Source of the DNA: Massilia endophytica
GTDB taxonomy: Bacteria; Pseudomonadota; Gammaproteobacteria; Burkholderiales; Burkholderiaceae_D
Assembly: GCF_021165955.1 (NCBI RefSeq)
Contig: NZ_CP088952.1
Location: forward strand, 1,488,001 to 1,552,000
DNA length: 64,000 nucleotides
Direction of reading: 5' to 3'
In this document: one piece after another, positions 26,517 to 34,411 of the stretch
Numbering within the stretch: the first letter of the stretch is position 1
Layout of the letters: every line of letters starts with the position of its first letter
Translations under genes and position numbers: made by a program
The notes under the pieces: generated by a model
What the model saw: only the letters and a program-made list of their open reading frames with translations
Told to the model about the DNA's origin: nothing
Database searches by the model: none

Positions 26517-29500
26517 GCGATACCCTCCTGCATATCGGGCAGCTGCGCTTCGAGCTCGACGTGGAAACGCTGCCCCGTGCGCGCTCGGTGACCGAGCGCG
26601 TGAGCGCCTTCGGCCGCCAGCGGCTGCCCGCGCTGCTGGCGGAGCTCATGGCGGATGCCGCCGGGGCGGGGCATGTGCTCAGCATCGACAGCATTGTGCT
26701 CGATCTTGGAGCGCTCTCCGAAGCGGAACTGGAACGGCAGCTTGGCGATGCGCTGGAGCGCGCCCTGCGCGCCTGGCTCCAGCAGCAGGTGGGCTTGGCC
26801 CCTCGCGGCCGGCCGCAGCTTGCCCGCCCCGCGTCCGAGGCTGACCCCGCGTGGCGGGACATGCTGCAGCTGTTCGGCGGTGCTGTCATGCGCCATGCGG
26901 ACGCTGTGCTGGAGCGCGCTTTCGCACGCTGGCCGCTGGAGGCACTGGGCCGCCTGCGGGCGGAAGGCCGCAAGCAGGCCGTACGCCGGCATCTGGCGTA
27001 CAGCCTGCCGCCGCCAGCCATGGAGCGCCTGCTGCGCGCCCTCGAGCCTTCGGAGAGTCCGCTGATCGTTGCCTATGTGGCGGACGTGTGCGAGATGCAC
27101 CGCCACCGGCCGCTGGTGCCCGAAAGCCGGCAGGGCTTCCGCGCCGTGATGTGGGAGTTCGTTCTCAGCTACCTGCTGCTCGAGCGCGGCTCCTACTTCA
27201 ACACGCGCTCGATGGTTGGCCACACGCTGCTGCAGATCGCGCGCCGCTACCGCGTGGATTACGGCTGGCTGCTGGACCAGCTCACGGAATGCCTCGCCGT
27301 ACGGGAGCTGCCCCTGGCCGACCGCACCGGCCTGCGCGGTATTCTGCTCGACCTCCGGCAGCAACAGGCTGACGCGGCGGATACCCAGGCTACGGGCGTT
27401 CCCGTCGCGCGGCGGCGGCTGGACTGCATCGCAGGCTTCCTGGAGCGCGGCGTCTGGACCGGATCGCTGGCCAAGGCCAGCGCAATGGAAGGCTTCGCCG
27501 CCATGATGGACGCCGCCTGCGAAGAGGATCCGGATGCGCTGCTGCCCATTCTGCGCCGCGCGGGAACCCGGCCTGCCGCCTTGCGCAGGCTCGCCAGCCA
27601 GCTTCCCGAGTCCGGGCGCGAGCGCCTGGTACATCTGCTGGAGCCGGTGCACGGCGGCTGGATCGTGGCGACGGTGCGCGGCATCGGGCAGGTGCAGGCC
27701 GAACGCCATGTGGTGCAGGACGACTACCAGCGCTTCGGGCGCCGCCTCTGGGAATTCGTGTTCAGCGCACTGCTTGTGGAGCGCGGCTCCGTGTTCAACA
27801 CGCGCGCCTTCGTCCGGAGCCTCGTCGTGCAGCTGGCAGCCCACTACAACATGGCATACCGCCAGCTGCTGCATGCGCTGATCGGCGTGGCGGCCGGACT
27901 GCAAGCGCCGCAGGCGCGCGCGCAAGGCCTGCCCGCCATCCTCCTCTGGCTGCAGAAGGAAAGCGCCGATGCACTGCCCCCCGTCCGGCCGGAGCCCGAA
28001 CCGCCTCAACGCCTGCAGATGCAGCGAGCCATGCGCGGCGCGGTGCTGCGCCATGTGCTGGGCGGAGGCAAGGCCCCTGCAGGACTGCGCGGCCTGCTCG
28101 CGGAAGCGCTGCGCGAAGGCGCCCGCGTGTCCGGCGGCAGCCTGCCGCAGTGGCTGGCGGCCGCCATCGGCCAGCAGCCGGACCTCGAACGCCTGCTGCT
28201 GCAGCGGGACGACATGGCGGCCATCCTTAACGCGCTTGGAGAAGAACTCGCCGCAGGGGATATGGCGCCCGCCGGCGGCATCGCCCGGCCCGTGCCAGCA
28301 CCCTTGCGCCAGCCCGCCCGCTTCGCCCGCGCTGCGCGCGAGTTCGTGCTGCGCAGCTTCCGTATCGAACGCGGTTCCTATTTCAACAACCGCAGCTACA
28401 TCAAGCAGCTGCTGCACCAGCTGTCGGCGCGGCATGGCATGGACTACGCCGACCTGCTGCGCGGCCTCATTTCCCAGGCCGCCATCGCCAGCAATCCCGA
28501 GCAGACCACGCTCCCCGGCATCCTGCTGGCACTGAAGGCGGAAACGGGAACGGGCCTGCCCGTGGCGGAGCGGGGCAGGGCGGAGGCGCCGCAGGCCCCA
28601 TCCCGCTCCTCTGCGGAAGAGGACCCGCTCTGGCTGTTCCTGCGCCACGGCAGGCTGTCCGGCGCCCGCAGCGAAGCGCTGCTGCGCGAAGGCTTGTCCT
28701 CCATCGACAGCACGGTTCTGGCGCGCGCCCTGCGTGCGGCCCCCAATCCGGTGGCGATGCTGGAACGCCTGATCCGGCACCTTCCCGCCGAACGCCTGAA
28801 CGCGCTGGTCGAGGCGCTGGCCACCGGCGGCGCGGGCCTGGCGGAAACCTGGCGCCTGGCCGTGCTTGCGCTGCACGGCAGCCTTCCCACGGCGGGCATG
28901 CCGCGCGCGGTGCTCGATGCGCATGCCTGGCGCGCCATCTTCCGTGTGCTGCTGCGGCGCGAGCGCGGCGAGTTCTCGGCCAGCGCCTTCCTCTCCAGCG
29001 CGGCCCACGCTCTGGCAGGAAAACTGGGCCTGACCGGCAGCGCCCTCGTATCGCGGCTCATGGCCGTGGCGGCAGCCCGCATGGGCGGCGCGCCGCGCTA
29101 CCGCGTGCTGCTGGAACTGCTGGCACAGGCGGGCGGCCGCATTGCGCTGTCCCCAGCTGGCGGCACCTTGGCCGCTACGCAGCCGCGGGCTCCGCAGGAG
29201 AACGGCGCTTCGCCGCAGTACCGTGCAGAAGACGCCAGCGAAGCGCCGCCCGCTGCTGAGGCGCTGGAGGCATGGCTGCGTTATGGCGGCACGCCTCCCG
29301 GCCACCTTGGAGCGCCTCAGCTTCTGTTCCAGCTTCTGCTGGACGAGCAGCCGCTTGCGGCACGCGCTCTTGTGCTGAGTGCCGCGCGCCGCCAGCTCGA
29401 CCGCTGGCGCCTTGCGAGCCTCATGTCTGGCAAGGTGCGGGACGGTGTGCTGCGCCTTCTGCTCGGCGCCAACGCAAGCGAGTTCGAATGGTGGATCTCC

Positions 29501-30328
29501 GCCCTGGCCTCCGCCGCGGCGTCACCGGCTGTGGAGCAGGGCGCCGTCCGCGCCTTGCTGGAGGCTGTGGCCCGCCTGAGCGGCCGTGCGCCTTCGCTGG
29601 CTGCCTGGCTTCCTGCCGCCGTGGCGGAAGCCGCTGCGCCGCAGGAGCGCGAAACAGCGCTGGAAGCCCTGCGCCGCCAGGTCCGGCAACTGGCGCCGGA
29701 GCGGCGTGCCGAAGCCTCGCGGGGGCTCGAGCTGGCCGCCGCGAAGCTGCAGCAGGCGGCCAGGGTTCCGGCCGAGTCCTCGCCCTGGCAGTTCCCGGCA
29801 GCGGCCGAGGAGGAGCTGCCGGAAGGCGAGTTGTTCGCTGTGGACAATGCGGGCATCGTCCTGCTGTGGCCATTCCTGGACCGCTATTTCGACATGCTCG
29901 GCATGGTCAAGGATGGAGCCTTCATCGGCGAACGCGAACAGCACCGCGCCGTGGAGCTGCTGCGCTACCTGAGCCACGGCGAACTGCACGCCCCCGAAGA
30001 TGCGCTCCTGCTGAACAAGGTGCTGTGCGGCCTCGATCCCGTGGCGCCCATGGACGCCGGAGGCCCCCTGACCGAACTGGAACGGGACATGTCCCTGCGC
30101 ATCCTCGGCGCCGTCACGCAGCACTGGGACAAGCTGGCCAACACGGACGCGGAAGGCCTGCAGGCCACCTTCCTGCGCCGCGAAGGAAGCCTGATGCGCA
30201 AGGAGGAGAACTGGAACCTGGCCGTGCCGCGCCAGACTTTCGATGTGCTCATGGCCAGCCTGCCCTGGGCGCTGGGAACGATCCGCCTTTCCTGGATGCG
30301 CGGAGTACTTACGGTGGACTGGTCATGA
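26513..30328 (+). CDS. Contractile injection system tape measure protein (CIS_TMP, Afp14 type)
   Basis: This 1271-residue protein starts at ATGA 26513, overlapping the previous stop. The N-terminus (LHIGQLRFELDVETL, then IDSIVLDLGAL) and C-terminal NAGIVLLWPFLDRYFDMLGM are hallmarks of the CIS_TMP family. Four internal repeats about 195 residues apart carry an ERGSYFNTRS-like motif (near 214, 414, 610 and 808; the last degenerate as ERGEFSASAF). In eCIS, tape measure proteins set tube length and fill the lumen. Very Ala/Leu/Arg-rich. The start overlapping afp12 and the stop overlapping the ATPase gene indicate coupled translation. Confidence 0.9.
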   Translation: MSDTLLHIGQLRFELDVETLPRARSVTERVSAFGRQRLPALLAELMADAAGAGHVLSIDSIVLDLGALSEAELERQLGDALERALRAWLQQQVGLAPRGRPQLARPASEADPAWRDMLQLFGGAVMRHADAVLERAFARWPLEALGRLRAEGRKQAVRRHLAYSLPPPAMERLLRALEPSESPLIVAYVADVCEMHRHRPLVPESRQGFRAVMWEFVLSYLLLERGSYFNTRSMVGHTLLQIARRYRVDYGWLLDQLTECLAVRELPLADRTGLRGILLDLRQQQADAADTQATGVPVARRRLDCIAGFLERGVWTGSLAKASAMEGFAAMMDAACEEDPDALLPILRRAGTRPAALRRLASQLPESGRERLVHLLEPVHGGWIVATVRGIGQVQAERHVVQDDYQRFGRRLWEFVFSALLVERGSVFNTRAFVRSLVVQLAAHYNMAYRQLLHALIGVAAGLQAPQARAQGLPAILLWLQKESADALPPVRPEPEPPQRLQMQRAMRGAVLRHVLGGGKAPAGLRGLLAEALREGARVSGGSLPQWLAAAIGQQPDLERLLLQRDDMAAILNALGEELAAGDMAPAGGIARPVPAPLRQPARFARAAREFVLRSFRIERGSYFNNRSYIKQLLHQLSARHGMDYADLLRGLISQAAIASNPEQTTLPGILLALKAETGTGLPVAERGRAEAPQAPSRSSAEEDPLWLFLRHGRLSGARSEALLREGLSSIDSTVLARALRAAPNPVAMLERLIRHLPAERLNALVEALATGGAGLAETWRLAVLALHGSLPTAGMPRAVLDAHAWRAIFRVLLRRERGEFSASAFLSSAAHALAGKLGLTGSALVSRLMAVAAARMGGAPRYRVLLELLAQAGGRIALSPAGGTLAATQPRAPQENGASPQYRAEDASEAPPAAEALEAWLRYGGTPPGHLGAPQLLFQLLLDEQPLAARALVLSAARRQLDRWRLASLMSGKVRDGVLRLLLGANASEFEWWISALASAAASPAVEQGAVRALLEAVARLSGRAPSLAAWLPAAVAEAAAPQERETALEALRRQVRQLAPERRAEASRGLELAAAKLQQAARVPAESSPWQFPAAAEEELPEGELFAVDNAGIVLLWPFLDRYFDMLGMVKDGAFIGEREQHRAVELLRYLSHGELHAPEDALLLNKVLCGLDPVAPMDAGGPLTELERDMSLRILGAVTQHWDKLANTDAEGLQATFLRREGSLMRKEENWNLAVPRQTFDVLMASLPWALGTIRLSWMRGVLTVDWS

Positions 30329-31683
30329 ATGCACCTCATCTCCCCCTGCAGCACAATGCCGGCGTCCTGGAACAGGAGCTGGCCTGGGCGGCCTCGCTGA
30401 TCGAGGCCAGCATCAAGCTCTATTTCGGCCACGATTGCGGTATTGCCGATGTGCGCGAGCTGCACGCGCCAGACCTGTCACACAGCACCGCACCCTACGC
30501 GAAGCTGCTGCGCGAACACGGCCTGCTGAGCTTCGAGGCGCGCGCCGTGCTGATTCTGGCGCTGGCGCCCCATATCCGCCCGCAGCTGCTCGACCACTTC
30601 CTGATGCGCAATGTGCACTACGAGCGGGGCTTCACCGAGTTCGGGGGCGTACCGGTCACGCACGGCGGCTTCCAGCCGACGGTGGAAACGGCGGCCTTCG
30701 TGCTGTGCGGCGAGAACGTGGCGCGGCGCCTGGAATTGCTGGCATTGTTCCAGCCCGGCCATCCGCTGCGCGACTCGCAATTGCTGGAACTGGAGGAAGG
30801 GAAGGGGCCGCAGGGCATATTCGCCAGTCCGCTCGCCGTCCACCTGCAGCAGCTTGCTCCGCTGACTACCGGCGCGGACTACCGGCCCGAGTTTTCGGCC
30901 GATTTCCCGGCGCGCAGGCTGGAGACGGCCCTGGACTGGGACGACCTGGTGCTGAACGACAGCGTGATGGAGGAGGTGGAGGAGATCCGCGCCTGGATCG
31001 ACCACCGCGAGGCCCTCTTTGGCGAGTGGCAGCTTGGCCGCCACGTGAAGCCTGGCTACCGCAGCCTGTTCTACGGCCCGCCCGGCACCGGCAAGACGCT
31101 TACCGCAAGCCTGATCGGCAAGGCCTGCGGGCGCGACGTCTACCGCATCGACCTGTCCATGGTGGTGTCCAAATATATCGGCGAAACGGAGAAGAACCTG
31201 TCGCGCGTGTTCGACCACGCGCAGCGCCGCAACTGGATTCTGTTCTTCGACGAGGCGGATGCCCTGTTCGGCAAGCGCACCCAGACCAGCAGCTCCAACG
31301 ACCGCTACGCCAACCAGGAAGTGGCCTACCTCCTGCAAAGGGTGGAGGACTTCGACGGCGTGGTGATCCTCGCCACCAACCTGAAGAGCAATATCGACGA
31401 CGCTTTCGCGCGCCGCTTCCAGTCCATGGTGTATTTCCCCATGCCGGACGTGGAAGAGCGCATCGAGCTGTGGAACAAGGCCTTTGTGCAGCAGGGACGG
31501 ATGGCTGCGGACATCGACGTCGAACAGCTCGCACAGGAACACGAAATCAGCGGCGCCGCGGTCAGCAACGTGGTGCGCTATGCCGCCCTCATGGCCCTGC
31601 GGCAGGGCGCCTCCCAGGTCAGCCTGGCGGACTTGCGGCAGGGCATACGGCGCGAATTGCGCAAGGAGGGGAAGATCATGTGA
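30325..31683 (+). CDS. AAA+ ATPase of the eCIS (Afp15 type)
   Basis: This 452-residue protein has an N-terminal helical domain (about 1-200) followed by an AAA+ module with Walker A GPPGTGKT (about 251-258), Walker B ILFFDEADALFG (about 304-315) and sensor 1 ATNLKSNIDDAFARRF. The start at 30325 is the ATGA overlap with the tape-measure stop; the longer upstream reading is out-of-frame shadow. Afp15-like ATPases are conserved in eCIS loci and needed for correct particle assembly. It probably acts in the producing cell cytoplasm and is not part of the final particle. Confidence 0.93.
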   Translation: MNAPHLPLQHNAGVLEQELAWAASLIEASIKLYFGHDCGIADVRELHAPDLSHSTAPYAKLLREHGLLSFEARAVLILALAPHIRPQLLDHFLMRNVHYERGFTEFGGVPVTHGGFQPTVETAAFVLCGENVARRLELLALFQPGHPLRDSQLLELEEGKGPQGIFASPLAVHLQQLAPLTTGADYRPEFSADFPARRLETALDWDDLVLNDSVMEEVEEIRAWIDHREALFGEWQLGRHVKPGYRSLFYGPPGTGKTLTASLIGKACGRDVYRIDLSMVVSKYIGETEKNLSRVFDHAQRRNWILFFDEADALFGKRTQTSSSNDRYANQEVAYLLQRVEDFDGVVILATNLKSNIDDAFARRFQSMVYFPMPDVEERIELWNKAFVQQGRMAADIDVEQLAQEHEISGAAVSNVVRYAALMALRQGASQVSLADLRQGIRRELRKEGKIM

Positions 31684-31752
31684 GAGTTTCTGTAGTCCCG
31701 TAGTCGGTCCGTAGTATCCACCAACAAACGCAACATGCAAGGAGAACGCATC

Positions 31753-32694
31753 ATGGCGCAAGCAGTACCGAGCAAACCAGCCGCCCCGGCCTTCCTGGTC
31801 ACCGGCACCTACGCGGGCTTGAAAGCGCCCCTGGTCAACGGCGCAGTAGCCCTTGTCAACAACCAGGTGGTAAGCTTTACCGCCCCTACCAGCACCCCGG
31901 CGCAATCGAGCGCACCGACCCTGCAGAATCCGCAAGGCCTGGTCGGCGATATGACCAACGGCATTGCCGTGTACAGCAACAACGGCACCGCCACCGTGGC
32001 ATGCCTGAACAGCGTGGGTTTCGCAGGCGGTAACTGGTACAACCTGCCAGCCCTGCCGGCCAACACCCGGATCCAGGCAATGTGCGGCGACCTGCAGAAC
32101 GGCCTGGTGGTCAGCGACGGCACCAATCTTTACAGCATGCTTTTCAGCGGCGCCACCCTGGAGTGGACGCTGCTGTCGGCGCCGCCCGCAGGCACCATTT
32201 CCGGCATTGCGGGCGATCCGACCAACGGCATCCTGCTGGTGATCGGCGCGAACGGCGGCCCATCGAGCCTGTACTACGCAGCGGGCGGCTGCTCCTGCGC
32301 CTGGACGCCGCTGACCGCCGCCAGCACCAGCCTGCCGGTTGCGCGTATCAAGGTCTCCCTGGTGTCCGGCAACGCGAACGGCTTCGTCATCTACGGTGAA
32401 AACCAGATCTACACCTACACGGTGAAGTTCACCGCAGGCACGGCCACGGCGGCTGCAACCGCGGTCGCCACCCCGGCGCGCATGCCGTCGCCGCCTTTCA
32501 CCATTACCGCCCTGACCGGCGACCCGGTGAACGGCTGCACGGTGATGGCCGGCTCCTCGGGCCTGATCGCCAACACCGACAAGACCTTTGCCAACTGGAC
32601 GGTGCTCAATGCCGCCGCCCCCGCAGCAGCGCCTGTTCCCGCTCCGGTTCCGGCGCCGGCGCCCGACGGCTCCGCGATGCAGCAGGCAGCGTAA
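31753..32694 (+). CDS. Beta-propeller-like repeat protein of unknown function in the eCIS locus
   Basis: This 313-residue protein has five repeats of a G(D/N)xxNG motif followed by hydrophobic residues, at about 65, 112, 154, 206 and 256 (GDMTNGIAVY, GDLQNGLVV, GDPTNGILLV, SGNANGFVIY, GDPVNGCTVM), 42-52 residues apart. This suggests a small beta-propeller. It ends in a Pro/Ala tail. The ATG at 31753 is preceded by AAGGAGAA; an earlier ATG at 31735 would place that site inside the gene. No signal peptide. It occupies the area where other eCIS carry tail fibre or accessory genes, so a receptor-binding or particle-decorating role is possible but unproven. Confidence 0.7.
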   Translation: MAQAVPSKPAAPAFLVTGTYAGLKAPLVNGAVALVNNQVVSFTAPTSTPAQSSAPTLQNPQGLVGDMTNGIAVYSNNGTATVACLNSVGFAGGNWYNLPALPANTRIQAMCGDLQNGLVVSDGTNLYSMLFSGATLEWTLLSAPPAGTISGIAGDPTNGILLVIGANGGPSSLYYAAGGCSCAWTPLTAASTSLPVARIKVSLVSGNANGFVIYGENQIYTYTVKFTAGTATAAATAVATPARMPSPPFTITALTGDPVNGCTVMAGSSGLIANTDKTFANWTVLNAAAPAAAPVPAPVPAPAPDGSAMQQAA

Positions 32695-32701
32695 AGCAGC
32701 T

Positions 32702-32740
32702 GCGCGCGTCCGGCCTGCGGGCCGGCGCGCGCGGCATTTT
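32702..32740 (+). terminator. GC-rich hairpin between the propeller gene and DUF4255 gene
   Basis: CCGGCC (32710-32715) pairs with GGCCGG (32720-32725), flanked by GCGCG and CGCGC, with a bulged T, and followed by GGCATTTT. The T tract is short, so it may act as a partial terminator or attenuator, or as an mRNA end stabiliser, between core and distal eCIS genes. Confidence 0.55.
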
Positions 32741-32757
32741 GAAGACCCGGAACAGCC

Positions 32758-33330
32758 ATGATCGACAAAGCCCTCAGCTTCATTCTCGGCGAACTGAATA
32801 ACTACCTCGACGCCAATTTTCCGGCCCAGGAAAAGGCGGCGGTGCTGGCCAGTCTCTCCAATCCGGACGATTCGGTCCCCCTGGGCATCGACAACAAGCT
32901 GGTGCTCTCGCTGGTCAACATCGAGCGCGAAACGGCGATAGGCTCCACCGGTTTCGTGTCGCGCCAGGGCACGGCCTATGGCAAGACCAATCCCACGCTG
33001 TACCTGAACCTCTACGTGCTGCTTTCGGCATCGTATGCCAACAACTACGCGGGCGCCCTGAAGATGCTGGGCCACGCCATGGCCTTCTTCCAGGCCAAAT
33101 GGGGCTTCGATCCCCAGAACTCCGCCAACTTCCCTGCGGGCGTGAGCCAGTTGAGCATGGAAGTGGTAAGCCTGAGCATGGCCGAACTGAGCACCCTCTG
33201 GGCCGTGCTGGGCGCGAACTACCTGCCGTCTGTGGTCTACAAGCTGCGCATGGTCACCGTGCAGGAAGACTGGATGATCACTCCCATTCCGAATGTCTCC
33301 ACCGTTACGCCGGCGGTGGGCGGGAACTAG
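32758..33330 (+). CDS. DUF4255 tail terminator/cap protein (Afp16/Pvc16 N-terminal type)
   Basis: This 190-residue protein begins MIDKALSFILGELNNYLDA and carries the conserved IGSTGFVSRQGTAYGKTNPT loop, then LNLYVLLSASYANNY. This is the DUF4255 (Pvc16_N) family that caps the distal end of tube and sheath. It directly follows the hairpin at about 32720. It is shorter than Afp16-type proteins that carry a C-terminal extension. Confidence 0.9.
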   Translation: MIDKALSFILGELNNYLDANFPAQEKAAVLASLSNPDDSVPLGIDNKLVLSLVNIERETAIGSTGFVSRQGTAYGKTNPTLYLNLYVLLSASYANNYAGALKMLGHAMAFFQAKWGFDPQNSANFPAGVSQLSMEVVSLSMAELSTLWAVLGANYLPSVVYKLRMVTVQEDWMITPIPNVSTVTPAVGGN

Positions 33331-33332
33331 CG

Positions 33333-34406
33333 ATGGCCGGACTTACCGCTCTTTTCAGCATCCAGTGCGTGCATCCCTATTTCGGCACGGGGCCCTGCAC
33401 CGTGCTTTCGCTGGCGCCCACATCGTCCTGCCAGGGGCTGATGCAGCAATACGGCCTGGTCTTCCGGCCCACGCCGGGCGGCGGCACCATGTACTACAGC
33501 GATGCCCAGCTGGCAGGTACGTATGCTTCTCTTCAGCCGCTCGACTTCATCGTCAGCAACAGCGATCCAGCGCTCATCAACTACAGCGCTATCGACCAGT
33601 CCTCCCTGAGCGACACGCCGGATGCCAAGCTTCTTCTTGCCGACAGCATCTTCTACGCGGACAACCTGGCCTCGGCCAGCGGCGCCATGATGCCAGCCTT
33701 CGCGGACAGCGCGCTCGCGCTGCGCCCCGCGGCATTTCCCCTGGCGCTGGCGGCGCCGGCCAGCAGCGCAACGATCGATCTCGTCGATCCTCTCCGGCAG
33801 GTGCGCTGGTCCCAGCTCACGCCCCAGGCGCCCCAGTCCACGCTCGATATAGCCCTGAACCAGCTGCCTGCCGGGCGTTACCAGCTGCAGCTGAATGGCG
33901 CTTCGCAGCTCGATTTCTATCTGCTGGCGCAGCCTACTGCGCGGCGTTTCGGCATGCTCGCGGTCTATCCCGGCGGGCCGCTGCAGGCGCCGCTCATGGG
34001 GCAGGGTTGCCCCGCCATCGCCGCGGACGGGCACCTCAGCTGCCCGCAATACACCTTTACGCTGGCGCCCCGTGCGACGGTGTGGCGCTACCACCTGTTC
34101 AGCAACACGCTGCAGCTGGGCGCATGGAGCGTGCAGGCGACGGCAGCGCAAGGTGGCAGCGCGCCGGCCTTCGTCTGCACCAACCCCGATTCCGGCACCG
34201 CACCATGGATCTTCGAATCGCAGCAGCCCATCGCGCTGGCCGCCGTTCCCGCCTCCTACCGCATCGCGCTGAGCAAGCCGCCAGCGCCCGGCCGGTCCGG
34301 GCGGGGAGGGCAGAAGATCATGCTGCCCTATGCGCGCGGCGCCTCGCTGGTGCAGCCCGCGGCTGATCCGCTGGGAGGTTTCAGCGACATCTACGTCTAC
34401 CTTTGA
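33333..34406 (+). CDS. eCIS-locus protein of unknown function, beta-rich
   Basis: This 357-residue protein begins 2 nt after the DUF4255 stop with ATG 33333 (MAGLTALFSIQC). I recognise no family. The first 110 residues resemble a compact domain with several aromatic and Cys residues (CVHPYFGTGPC). The remainder is beta-strand-rich (TIDLVDPLRQVRWSQL; LPAGRYQLQLNGASQLDFYL) and ends FSDIYVYL. No signal peptide or transmembrane segment. Tight spacing on both sides ties it to the injection system. A structural, fibre-like or chaperone role cannot be distinguished. Confidence 0.7.
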   Translation: MAGLTALFSIQCVHPYFGTGPCTVLSLAPTSSCQGLMQQYGLVFRPTPGGGTMYYSDAQLAGTYASLQPLDFIVSNSDPALINYSAIDQSSLSDTPDAKLLLADSIFYADNLASASGAMMPAFADSALALRPAAFPLALAAPASSATIDLVDPLRQVRWSQLTPQAPQSTLDIALNQLPAGRYQLQLNGASQLDFYLLAQPTARRFGMLAVYPGGPLQAPLMGQGCPAIAADGHLSCPQYTFTLAPRATVWRYHLFSNTLQLGAWSVQATAAQGGSAPAFVCTNPDSGTAPWIFESQQPIALAAVPASYRIALSKPPAPGRSGRGGQKIMLPYARGASLVQPAADPLGGFSDIYVYL

Positions 34407-34411
34407 GGACG

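Noticed and set aside
29272..30324. Long N-terminal extension of the AAA+ ATPase
   Set aside because: It lies within the tape-measure gene and has no AAA+-like sequence; the ATGA overlap at 30325 gives a natural start.
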